From positions 310,001 to 374,000 of the forward strand of contig JAKNDB010000096.1 of the NCBI GenBank assembly GCA_024305405.1: 64,000 nt of DNA, read 5' to 3'. The notes below the pieces were generated by a model, which saw only the letters and a program-made list of their open reading frames with translations, was not told the origin of the DNA and made no database searches. The position numbers and the translations under genes are program-made. The stretch comes from Dirofilaria immitis. Taxonomy: Eukaryota > Nematoda > Chromadorea > Rhabditida > Onchocercidae. Numbering within the stretch: the first letter of the stretch is position 1; the number at the start of each line of letters is the position of its first letter. This document shows, in pieces, positions 51,401 through 62,393 of this stretch.

Positions 51401-53824
51401 CTATGACAAGTTTAGAAAGGCTGAATTCAACTTATAACATGATCATCAACAGAAGAATGACAAATCTCAAAAATGAAAATTTCACGAGATGAATATTCTA
51501 AATAGCTATGCAAGATGAATGTTCACAAAAATCAATAAGAAAATAGTAAGGATAAAAGATCATTGCATTACTTTCTCTGGATTTTAAGAAAACAAAAGCT
51601 AAAACTGTAAACTTCCATATCTTAAATTTACATATTTGAATAATCACCAAAAATTGAATACACAGTTAACCTTACATATCTTTCCCAAACATATAATTTA
51701 TTGAATTTGTTTCTTTATGAACATACCCATTCCTCGGTAAAAAATGTATCCACAATATGGCGCATAACAACATGATCCGAATGTAACAACGTAGGAAGAA
51801 AAAAGAGACAAACAGAAAGAAAAGCTCGCTGATGCCGCGAAGCACGAATGCCTCGCCGAGAAAGTTCGTGAGGCACAAGTTCATCCTAAAAAAATCATAT
51901 AATCACATAAACGAACAACAGGAACAGAAACTGAAATAGGCATCACGTAATAACTTTATTTCTCATTACATCTCTACCAATTTTTTAAAAAATCGAAGGC
52001 TATAAATAAACAGTCAAAAGAAAGCATATCATCGTTTGGCAGTATCAGTTCCTCATTAAATGCTTCCTATCGCTACAAGAAAGAAAAAATAAAAACTAAA
52101 AAAACTTACACAATATCTAAGAATATGAATAGATTTGATGTAGTAATGACTATTTAAGCTTCTTAAAAGATGTAAAATTCGTTATTTTCCAAAACTTCTA
52201 AAATTCATTCAAATCCTATAATACTGCCAAAGAAATAATGTTTGCGTACCTCATCAGGAAACAAAACATCCGTATGTAATACCAAAAGCATATTGCTGAC
52301 AAAAGCTTTATTTAACGGCAATCTTCTGAAATTTAAGAGAATAAACAACTCCTAAATAAAACATAGTAACATAACATAAAAGACCACAATAAATATTTAT
52401 ATTGCTCATATAATTCTCTATTATTTATACAGTTATCAAATAAAGATATAGTAATATTACAATTGTATTACAATTGCATAAAACAGTTTCTGATAAAAGT
52501 TCATGTCAGTCAAAAAAAAACGAAATAAAAAAATTGCAAAACATATTCGGAAATTCTAATGACTTACCCAAAAGCTCTTCTTTACTTGAAGCTACTTTTA
52601 AAACATCAACTAGAAGATCAAATCGTTCACTGCTAGAAGAACTGAAATGTGGCAATTATTAAAATATAAATATAAAGTGTATGTATAAACTATATAATAT
52701 TTTATTCATATATGGCATCTTTCATTACCACTTAACTCTATATCATTCTTCATTAACTTCATTATTATATAAATTAATTTATGCCAAGTAATGTTACTGT
52801 TATGTTACTATAGTTTCAATAAAGGATCAATTACATACTTGCTTCTATAGTGTGCGACAAATAATCTTTGCCTTACTGCATTTTCAAATTTCTCATCCAA
52901 CGCTAACAAAATAACTCCTGCAATATACATTGCCTCCGCCTGCAAATTATTTATTTCTTAGATATTATTTCAAAATAAATTTTGAAGTAATTCAACAAAG
53001 TTTTCACAGAAAGAAATGCAGTTCTATTAATTTGAGTTCAGAAAAAAACCTAAAAAATTACTAAAGACAACAACAAAACTGAAAAATTGATGTCACAATA
53101 ACAAACTTCATGCTGACATAATAGGAGAAAAGTTGTTGTGCGACGTACTGAAAAGACGACATTATTGGATCGATTATTTTCTGAATATCTGCAAGAAATA
53201 AAAGATAATTAGAATAAGATTAACAATAAACTATTGATTGTACTGACTCTCTACTTGCATCGTAAATAAACTTTCTCATAGACAGGAAGGTAAATCGCAT
53301 GTTTTTCAGCATAGCAAACTTAAGTCAACCGGTTAATAACATCTTCAAACAATCATTAGAGAAATGAAAACAAAATAAAGAAAAACTTACTCAATTAGAT
53401 CAGAAAAAAATGCGCTATAGCATCGAAAAGAGCACCAAAGCGTTTAATTTGTCTTTCAAATGTGAATAAATATTCATCTTCCAGTTGTGCTCCTTGCTAA
53501 ACAGTCTTTTGTAGTATAAAACAAACAAGACGAATTAAAGAATTTATAAGGAAAAGAAAAAATCAAAAATCCGATATTAAAAATAGAATCTTCAAAAAAA
53601 AGCAAGTAAGTAACCTCATGTGAATCAATGTAGCGATCGATAATGGAAAGATCGTCAAAGTATGAGAAATCAACAATGAATGGCTTAAAACGACTGCGGG
53701 CCGGATTTTTGAAATCATCCGGAATATAGTCAGCCAAGCGAAATATTTCGGCTAGAATTGCATGACCTGTTTCTATTATTTCTTTTAGAAAATTGATTCC
53801 AAATACATTTCCAACATTACTCAT
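45458..53824 (-). CDS. WASHC5: Strumpellin, WASH complex subunit 5
   Basis: Core subunit of the endosomal WASH complex, which activates Arp2/3 for actin-driven sorting. Exons from the 5' end: 53824-53615, 53496-53391, one or more unresolved near 53150-53190, 52939-52839, 52642-52522, 52325-52250, 51885-51727, 51229-50980, 50848-50718, 50445-50316, 50135-50026, 49759-49593, 49350-49170, 48739-48498, 48338-48110, 47940-47816, 47690-47601, 47251-47012, 46659 to about 46500, about 46350-46045, 45834-45623, 45532-45458. The match to human strumpellin is collinear: [71 protein letters not shown]. Apparent frame breaks lie at 53404-53410 and 47636-47641 (one base short) and 52620-52623 (one base extra). 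The last two internal junctions do not agree in phase as read. ATG follows AG directly. Confidence 0.9.
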
Positions 53825-53826
53825 CT
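53825..53826 (-). promoter_or_regulatory. Probable trans-splice acceptor of WASHC5
   Basis: The minus strand reads TTTTAATTCAG directly joined to the ATG, which leaves no room for a conventional 5' UTR unless a leader is spliced on. Confidence 0.6.
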
Positions 53827-54159
53827 GAATTAAAATAGTTAGATGAAAAATATGAGATTCTTCCCGCCAAAGCTAGAAAGTCACAATTGCTTTTAAACTT
53901 GTTTAATTTATCAAACTTTTAACAAAGTCTCCATTCAAAGTTCACTGAGGTTTTTGGATAATTTAATTCTAAAATTACAACAATGCAGTAAATCCCTGGA
54001 CATTAGCATATAATTTTAGCTGACATACTGAAACAATTAAAATCCAAATTACAAAGCATAGATGCAGTTCTTCGAAGTATTTATTTCAATCATTAATAAC
54101 AATTAATATGTCAAACACAATTTCTAATTAATTTATTAATTTATAGACAAAGATGGACT

Positions 54160-54658
54160 TTAAAAATCAACGCAACGTCCTTTCCGTTCCCAATCGCCGA
54201 AACGTGTTGGTTCTAGTCCAGCTGGTCCACCAATTTCTCCGGTTATGGGGTTGACGCCTAAAATCAGTACTTGAATCACACAAAAATTAGAATGATTTAT
54301 TGAAGAATATGAATAATTACACGCATTTCTCTTGTCAAAACATCTTCAAAAGTTTAAAAATTTAGATAGATTTACAAACACACTTATCATACATCAAGCT
54401 CACTCAAACAAATCAATTCTAGCCATTTTCTCTAGTCTGGGAATGAAAATAGATACCTCCTGGATGTTTCGGAAGATTAGGATCTTCGTAATGCTTTTCT
54501 TCTTTTCCCGTTTCCAATTCATCATCCAACTTGCCTCGTGGTGTCTTCTTTTGAATTTCAATGTCCTTTTCACTCACAACATCTCTTCCAATTTTACAGA
54601 AGCGTTGCTGGTTGCAAAATACTTGCATTATACCACGACCACGAAATACCCGCAACAT
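54160..54658 (-). CDS. SDHAF4: Succinate dehydrogenase assembly factor 4
   Basis: Mitochondrial matrix chaperone that binds flavinylated SDHA and helps it join SDHB in complex II. Two exons, 54658-54457 and 54257-54160, join in phase (67 codons plus one base, then two bases plus 32 codons) to give 99 residues, close to the roughly 108 of the human protein. The C-terminal signature [13 protein letters not shown] followed by [19 protein letters not shown] and a final CVDF is diagnostic of the family. The N-terminus ([20 protein letters not shown]) is basic, as expected of a mitochondrial presequence. ATG follows AG directly (54659-54660). On the minus strand an AATAAA lies at 54137-54132, about 23 bases after the stop. 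It lies 335 bp upstream of WASHC5 on the same strand, so it may share a transcript with it. Confidence 0.93.
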
Positions 54659-54660
54659 CT
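54659..54660 (-). promoter_or_regulatory. Probable trans-splice acceptor of SDHAF4
   Basis: The minus strand reads GAATTTTTCAG directly joined to ATGTTGCGG, a strong nematode acceptor at the start codon. Confidence 0.6.
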
Positions 54661-55349
54661 GAAAAATTCTTTACAGTTCATGAAATCGATAATATATAAA
54701 ATGATATTTAAAATGCATATTCATATATGCAAATTAACATGCAGATATTAAAGTATTACAGAATGATGTCCATATTACATGCAAATGTTTATCCAGACTG
54801 GCTGCATCTGATGTAATAATGAAAGAATGCTTCCATAAAAATAAGGTGTACATTATGTAACAACTGGAAATATGAATAATGTTCTGACATATAATTTAAG
54901 AAAAAAGGCAAAGATACACCTGCACTATAACGAAAATGAAATATCACTCTTCAGATTTATACATAACTTTCATAAGCAACAATTAACAAGATATATACTT
55001 AAGTATACTAGAGTTATTCTTATTTTTAAAATTTGAACAACCCGTAAAAAATGTTGAAACATATATTTCATACATACATAAATAAGAAAGCTGTAAAAAT
55101 ACAATATAAACCTTCGTAATGCTAAAAATAAAGATATAATTTCTTACAGCAACAATTTATTTCAAAATGATGCATTCTCGACAGAGATCACTTAAGAAAA
55201 AACCTAACAAGTGGCGAAAACGTCCGACGGCATCGCTAGGCGAAAAAAAGGATAGATATTGCTAAAGAAGTGAATAACGGATAACTGAAATAAATCTTAG
55301 CAATATTACTGCTTTAATGTAAAAAAATTCACTGTAGAATTTCTCCAAT
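54661..55349. other. Gap between the PSMG4-like gene and SDHAF4
   Basis: About 0.69 kb of A/T-rich sequence with no further exon. It contains the decayed PSMG4 exon copy at 55130-55206. Confidence 0.6.
55130..55206 (-). pseudogene. Decayed duplicate of the last PSMG4-like exon
   Basis: The minus strand reads TTGTTAG, then GTTTTTTCTTAAGTGATCTC, TGTCGAGAATGCATCATTTT and an AGAAATTATATC end. This aligns in order with the live exon at 55472-55395 (TTTTCTTCTCGAGTGATCTC, then TGT, GATGTATCATTCTGGAATGA and AAAAATTATATC). Small indels and an early stop (FFLSDLCRECIILK then stop) show it no longer encodes the helix. An acceptor-like TTAG is kept, so it could in principle act as a truncated alternative last exon. 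Confidence 0.6.
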
Positions 55350-56217
55350 TCAGCTAGAGCTTTGAACGACACCGAAAATTTCGTGATTTTTCGAGATATA
55401 ATTTTTGATAGTTTGCAATAATTCATTCCAGAATGATACATCATCAATACAGAGATCACTCGAGAAGAAAATCTAAAATAAAATATTTTTTCAGTTTATA
55501 ATTAAAGACCTGCAAAATACATCATTTTTAATGACATTAAAATTCAAATATCTGATCCAATTTAAAAAAGCTTTAGTTTTTGTTTTTAAAGAATGTCAAC
55601 GTCCCTTGAGTTTAGAATGATCGAATATTCAACACTGGAATTTGATTCGTTTCCGCATATCACAATAACTTGGCAATCTTTCCGAAAAATTTATGATACG
55701 GTCTTCAAACTAATTCTTTTCTAATTATTCAGTGATTAGCAACTAATAATTTTTAAAAATATCAATAAATTATATTATAATTGTAATCCATTGCTTTGTG
55801 AATATCTTACAAATATGTAATGCAATTAATCCAGCACATTCCATTATCTAATGAAGTGTGCAAATGACAAATATAGATTTGAGAAAAAGATTCAAATAAA
55901 TTACTTTTAGACCTTCAATCTAGATCAAACTTTACAAATTTTGATTAAAAAAGCCTTGGCTACCATTAATGAAACATAGAACACATACATACTTGTTTAT
56001 TGGGAAATAGCTTATTAAGTTTTACAGCAAAATTATCAGCTAAATGATTTGAATTCGGTGATTCGATCAGATTCATTCCTCGGAAAAGTTGTGCAAAACA
56101 TAAAGTATCCAAGCGATTTCTTTTGCCTATCCAAATGAAAACACATCCATCCATCACAATACTCATAAAACCAACCACATGCTTCGCAACAGTAAATTCA
56201 GTTTGATGAGAGCACAT
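55350..56217 (-). CDS. PSMG4: Proteasome assembly chaperone 4-like protein
   Basis: Small chaperone expected to pair with PSMG3 and help build the 20S alpha ring. Two exons, 56217-55993 (75 codons) and 55472-55350 (41 codons with TGA), join in phase 0 to give 115 residues; human PSMG4 has 123. The order of features fits the family: a strand with MDGCVFIWIGKRNRLDTLC (compare human DSLFLWVGATPHLRNLA), a LADNFAVKLNKLFPNKQ helix, then IFFSSDLCIDDVSFWNELL with a long final helix (compare KQVFVSYNLQNTDSNFALL). Sequence identity is low, so the call rests on collinear pattern and length. ATG lies one base after AG. It sits 1.15 kb downstream of the ORP9-type gene and 0.69 kb upstream of SDHAF4, all on the minus strand. 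Confidence 0.75.
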
Positions 56218-56218
56218 G

Positions 56219-56220
56219 CT
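56219..56220 (-). promoter_or_regulatory. Probable trans-splice acceptor of the PSMG4-like gene
   Basis: The minus strand reads AATCATTCAG, one base, then ATG. Confidence 0.5.
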
Positions 56221-57371
56221 GAATGATTTTAAACACTATCAAAATATTTCAACAAAAAATTCTTGGCATTAAATTTTCGTCAATAAATGAGTATAAAACA
56301 AACTCGTCACGGCATACGAAATTATATACCATAAAACATATAATTCATAGAATACAATAATTTTTGCTAATTAATAGTAATAATCAGGATACTCGAAGCA
56401 CAGAAGGATACTTCGGGATTTGAAATAATTATTCTTATAAACCTTTACAAAATAAATGCATTGCTTGGAAGATTAGGAAGTACCAATTAAAATGAAATTT
56501 AATTAAAAGCCGTCTAAGAAATGCTTTATTCTCACAACGCTTGATAGATTTTTTGGCAACACGAACGAAGCAACCGCATATTCTCCAATTAAATATCAAA
56601 TCATCAACGATAGGAACGGAACAAACAATCTTTGACCATACTGAATTGAAATTCGTCCCAAAACAAAAGTATGCTAAAACAAGCAAAATGAAACAAATCA
56701 ATTTATATAAAAAAAAAAACATATGTTTTTTCTTTTAATATAAATATAAATTAAACTGATTTATTAACAGAAACAAAAAATCAAAAATATATGCAACAAA
56801 TAAATCTCATGCGCCAATAATAGCAAAACAGTAAATAACTTTAGTTTCAACACTGGAAATCACAGATAAATTATAAATAGTATATATATTAAACAACTCA
56901 TATAAAAGCGATAGATAATGTATCACATGTAATGATAATATCAAAATGAAGAGGTAATTTGCAAAACTGCTGAGAACTTCTGAATAGTGTCTAAGGAATC
57001 ATTTCTTAAACAGAATTGAAGTAATGAAGCAAATTACTTGAATTTATAATTTAAAAATCAAATATTTTAAACATATTAGCGCCAGCAAAGTATAGCCCGT
57101 AGAAATATTAACAAATTGTAAAAAATTCCTTAGAAAAAGCAAAAAAGCAAGCAAAGACAAAAAGTTTCGCTTTTCAGCCATTTGACAAAAGATTTTCTCG
57201 CAAAAAATTTTTGATGTGTTGATGTTTTTCAAAATTCAACTAAAAACTGGAAAATAGCTGCATTATTACAAGCTCGCATTATGTTGAGAAGATTTTCATA
57301 ACAGATGCGGATGCAGGACTTTCTTGGTTTTTCTTCTTAACCAAACTTTTCCACTCAATGAATTCTCCCAA
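56221..57371. other. Gap between the ORP9-type gene and the PSMG4-like gene
   Basis: About 1.15 kb that probably holds the ORP9 3' UTR. A 95-codon hydrophobic frame on the minus strand (56722-56435) and an overlapping frame on the plus strand (56541-56738) are open, but neither has a convincing start, splice context or family match. Confidence 0.5.
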
Positions 57372-60300
57372 CTATTGCAATTCATCTTTATATCTCCAGC
57401 CTTCGCCTTCTTTAACAAACAAAAGCGGATGATAAACGATTCGCTGATCCTAAAATATCTTTAACAATAATTCTAAATAAATTTTTCAGACTGTAACCTA
57501 CAGACAAAAAGAAAATCCCAAATTACAATATGTCTTTAAATACCTGTCGCTTTTTAGCTTCTTCACGCTGTCTTTGTTCAATCCATTTCTTTGCATTAGT
57601 AGCAAATTGTATATTATTTTTCGTAAAGCAACTGTAACATGTCTCCATAAACGACGTGACTCTCTATCACCTTGTTTTGCTACGGGTTCGCATTCCTAAA
57701 ATTTAAAATACTTGAAAGTATTGCTGAAAATTTCGATATTTAACAAAAATATATGAATAAAGTACTTAAATGTCTGAATTATCCAACTTTTAGAACAAAA
57801 TTTTTCCTCGAAATGGTGACTGCTTTATAAAACAAATTTCCAAAATTTTTTTCTTTTCAAAAATGACGATTTTTTTCTGAAAATGGTTCAAAAAAACCAA
57901 ACCTTTTTCACCTCAGGATAATGTTTAACATCAACAAATAAATATTCGTCACCATTCAAAGGTTTCGCGGTTATTATACCATTCCATTCTCCTTTTATTA
58001 TAAGAATAGGTTTTCTAAAGCCTGAGCGGTAAATATTGCCACTTATACGATGTGCTTTCCCACCGAAAAAAGGTTTCGTTAAAAATCAATCTCAGCCGAA
58101 TAACCTGTTTTAACGCAATTAACTGTGACCTGAAATTATTCAAAACTATCATAAGTGTTAGATTGAATACTAAAATAAACAAACTTTAAATAGGTGGTCA
58201 CTCAAATTAGAGGACTTACTTTCCCACCGAGTTCAATCCACGGAATGCTCATAATGGAACGTCCATAACCATTCGGAAATGTTAAAACATACTCTTCATC
58301 ATGATTGTGCAATCTTACTGTTCCGCAACCAATATTAGTGACTCCTTAAAATCATTGTTAATGACAACTTAGAAAAGAAATACCTATTAATAATAATAAT
58401 ATTAATAATAAGATAAAATCATTCCATACCCAATTAAAAATTTCATACAACTTTTTATATATCATTGCTAAACAATCGAACCCCAAATATTCACAAAAAT
58501 AATTTTCAGGCATTTTAAACAAATTTCAAATAATTACCAATAGAAAGACCCAAAACGAAGACTTTGTCCAAATATGTCCTGTAAATGTAACTCGTTTACC
58601 AGGATGTTCAGCGTAAAAAGCTGATACAGGTGGATGATGGCTGACCTGCTCCGCGACAAATGTTAAGTCATTTTTATCAGAACCAGGAAAAGGACCACGG
58701 TTGGTGAACTGTTTAGTTCTTTTAATACCAGGGATTTTCCATCGACCTACAAGAAAAAAGTTAATTTCCCATTACTGAGTAAAATCACTATTTGCAAATA
58801 ATTTTTGCTTTATTAAAACGGGAATTTTGAAAACAAAGAGCAACTTAATTTTCTGGAGTTATAGTAGTTGCAAAACTTCGTAGTTAAAAACAAAATAAAA
58901 CTACTAACAGCGAAAAGTTTCTCCAAGAATAGGATTATATGGCTTTTTAGCCACTCCGCTTTTACGAGCAGCATAAAAGCTCCTATATAATAACGGACTA
59001 CAGAGATGAACCGTTCTTCTGGTGACGAATAATCGGTACAACCGACAAAACTGTCCGGATGTGCAAAAAATCTGCATACATTTCTAGAAGAGATCGACGC
59101 TCAAGAATAAATGTTGGCAGCGTCACTTTGGTTAAATCCATCCCAACACTTACCTAAAATTAGATTGTTGATTTAGAATCACTTCAATATCAATTTTTAT
59201 TAATTATCTGGAAAACAGCTAACTTCAAAACGTGATGCACAGAATACAGTTATTCATAAAATATGCAGTATGTGTGATGCTATCCTGTGAAAAGTGCTCA
59301 TTGATTTCTCCCTCTTCTCTCTTATTCTTTCTCTCAATAATCTTAGATTTTGCGAATTTCGAACTCAAGTAAGATAGATACAAAGCAACATATTAATAGG
59401 TACCTATATAATTATAAGTGAAAAGAGAAGTGCAAAGTTTTCATTGTAATTTAAAATATACAAATTAAAAACTGTACGAAACATCAAAAAAATCGTACAA
59501 CTTTTTAAGTGCCTATTAAGAAGCGGCCAGAATTTTTAAATAGGACTTTGACATCAAAATCGAAAACTACCTGTGAAAGAAGATGCATAAGTACAGAACC
59601 GTGCTGCTGTTGCACATTACCAACATCCAGTTCCTCTGCATCTTCGTAAGCCGCATCAAAATCTTCGTCTGCATCCCCGAAATCCGGCTCTTGGATGGGT
59701 TTTTTTGATTGAGAATTTTTCCTGTTGGAACTGTTGCTATGTCCAGGATTCTCGAAGCCATTTGAATTATCATCACTGGGCGATAATTTGTCATCACTCG
59801 GAGTTTCGGCATCGAAAAATTCGTCTTCACTACTTGAGTAGGATAATGGAGGAACTATAACTTTCGCCTAAAAAGTAAAAGGTTGACAAAGAAGAATACG
59901 ATTGCGTTTTCTATTAACACACAACAGTTTCAGAAAAAGTTTTTTGGTGCAAAAAGAATTCAGTAGCGCTTAAAAGAAACAACATTTAATGAAATATTTT
60001 CTTGAAAGTACAAGATGTATAGAGGTCGCTTCATTTAGCAGAATCAATAGCAAACATAATCAGTCATCTGCGAAATATGATAACCTGTACTTCTCTCTCT
60101 TTCAAACATTTTCCAGCTGTTAAAGTAATTTATTACTCTACTTCGTTTTTCCTACTTCCGCTTTTCATAGAATAAGTGCAAATATGAAACTTGATGGAAT
60201 TTAATAGTGCATCGTGCATCTGCATGCTAATGCACACAATGTAGCGAGATCAATGTGATTTGTTCTATAATTATTAATTATTAACTTTGAAGGTAAAATG

Positions 60301-61435
60301 CTGACTTGAGAATTCTCAGATTCCTCGTCATCCACATTTAAACCCGACAAAGAAGCACCCTCTAAATGACTTCTAGCCATTTGTAACAATATAACTGCAT
60401 GCTTCACCGTATTTAATAAGCGATTTGCAGATTTAACCAAATCATCGATTGTTTTCTTCATTTCACTATTTGCTGATGACGACAATCCTTCCAGTTCTCG
60501 AACCTGGAGTATTTGATTTGACCAAAATTTTTATTCATATTTAAAGGAATTATTTCTACCAAAATTATTGACTAAATAACTACCAAAATTACTACCTAAA
60601 TAACTAGACGAAAACGATATTGCAATTTAAGGAGATAAAATCAAGGAGCAAAATTTATTTGATATTATCAGCCATATAAATTTTACTGTGTACTATTACA
60701 CCACTCTTAAAAACTTGTACTCACCACGAATGCTTGTTACTTGAATGAATTCCCAAAATTTCCAAAGAACATGGCGATACCTCATTGATCATATCTTGTA
60801 AATGTTTGTCTGCTTCAACAGCTTTTGCCTTCAAAATTGTTGGTGAATTCGATGAAGTTATACGATAATAACCACTCTGCTCATGGATAACAGCCTCCAA
60901 AGCACGAATCCAGTTGTTGCGTTCAATTTCATCTCTACCCTAAGATAAGTAATTGCATTATCTTTATTAGCTTACAGACCAACTGTATTCTTAAACATCT
61001 TTGTGGATTCCAAACTCTGCCATCAAGAAAAATACTTTTTTGCAAAACTTTAATTAATAACAATACAATGACACCGTTTTACAGATCAAAAATCCAATTC
61101 ATTTCCAAAGATTTTTCGGTAAGAAATTTTATAATAGTACTTTAAAATTCTAAGATTTATATTCATCTTTAACTCAAAATATATCTTGTATATAAAACTA
61201 AATTTTTAAATACCTGTAAATGGAATGTTTTCCCGTCAACAGTGACTGTAAATAAAGAATTGCTTTCACCATCGATACCGATAACAGCACCACGAAGACG
61301 TATGCAACCACGTTGTTGTCTTTTCATCATTTTCTCTCTAGAGGTATAATAATGGAGTGCATCATCCCTCAAAACGAACCATCTATATTGCCATCCATGA
61401 ACGACGTTGGTCCACTTTGAGAGCGGACCTTCCAT
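57372..61435 (-). CDS. OSBPL9: Oxysterol-binding protein-related protein, ORP9 type
   Basis: Lipid-transfer protein expected to move sterol or phosphoinositide lipid at ER contact sites. Ten exons from the 5' end: 61435-61214, 60939-60781, 60503-60306, 59867-59571, 59153-58909, 58746-58538, 58344-58220, 58129-57912, 57695-57544, 57449-57372; about 635 residues after frame repair. Exon 1 opens a PH domain almost as in human ORP9 ([35 protein letters not shown]). Exon 4 carries a VAP-binding FFAT motif, EFFDAET, in [12 protein letters not shown] (59802-59822). The ligand domain has [34 protein letters not shown], the EQVSHHPP signature (near 58629-58652), [10 protein letters not shown] and a [11 protein letters not shown] block. 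The last two exons end in a [14 protein letters not shown] helix and TAG. Five one-base losses are needed to keep frame (59065-59070, 58975-58978, 58552-58555, 58081-58085, 57617-57621). Confidence 0.93.
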
Positions 61436-61436
61436 T

Positions 61437-61438
61437 CT
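61437..61438 (-). promoter_or_regulatory. Probable trans-splice acceptor of the ORP9-type gene
   Basis: The minus strand reads GGTAATTCAG, one base, then ATG. This would be the first gene of the candidate operon. Confidence 0.5.
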
Positions 61439-62308
61439 GAATTACCTTTGCAATAAAAATTTCAATATTAATTCAATTGAAATATCTAACAAAATCAATA
61501 CTACATCTAGATATGGAAATATATTCGCGAAGTGTAAAGCAAAATGAGCAACTGAAGCTATTCAAGACCAATAGTTAGTATCCAAAACAAAAAACAAAAA
61601 TTCATACATCATAAACATATAAATATATATTTTGCAAATATTTTAAAATAGAATACAATTAACAGAAATGAAATGTGTAGAAATTTATCTATAGAAATAT
61701 GCAAATTTTATCTTATAATCTTCTTATACAATATCTGTTAGTTATAAATTTGACTTAAAAGTTTGCAAAAAGCTTACACGTTTGCAAAACTTTGCAAACC
61801 TTAAGTTCATGAAAAGCTTAAAAGTCTTTCAATTTCTATACCAAATTTGAAGGAAAATTAAAAATCTCATCCAAAATTTGCCTAAAAACTGCATGAATAA
61901 AACACGATTTTTACTTTTCGAAAGTCATTTCGAGAAATCACTTGGCTTTCCTGGAAGTTCATACTGTAATTTATTATCTTAATAATTAAAAGCAGCATCA
62001 TGTATTATATTTCGATTTAAATAAATTCATTTTTATCAATCAGTTCTCTATGAAGGCAATGGAATTTCTAAAAGGAAATTAACAGGGCAATAGTGAGTTC
62101 AGTTTAAGGATCTATAAATAATGACATTTGCTTAAATTAATGGTCTTTTTTGGGAAATAATATTTCTTATTAAATAAATTTGAGCAAAATTCTCGTCTAA
62201 ATTACAAATGTCGTTTAAAAGATTGATATTGGAAAGCTAATTGCGAATATCCAGCCAGCCACTATGCATCATATATCTTGCTTATTCCGCTCTCGTAAGG
62301 ATTTCAGT

Positions 62309-62393
62309 TCTATACAAATAAATATGCAGAAATATATGCTTACTAATATATAGATATACAAACAAATATGCAGAAATATATGCTTACTAATTA
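62309..62393 (+). repeat. Two-copy tandem duplication
   Basis: TACAAATAAATATGCAGAAA followed by TATATGCTTACTAAT recurs about 40 bases later, with one added C in the second copy. Confidence 0.85.

Noticed and set aside
54332..54751. 139-codon open frame on the plus strand
   Set aside because: It overlaps the SDHAF4 first exon on the opposite strand, which has a diagnostic family signature and correct splicing.
56435..56738. Hydrophobic minus-strand frame and overlapping plus-strand frame
   Set aside because: No convincing start, acceptor or recognisable family. It lies where the ORP9 3' UTR is expected. Left open as a low-likelihood small gene.
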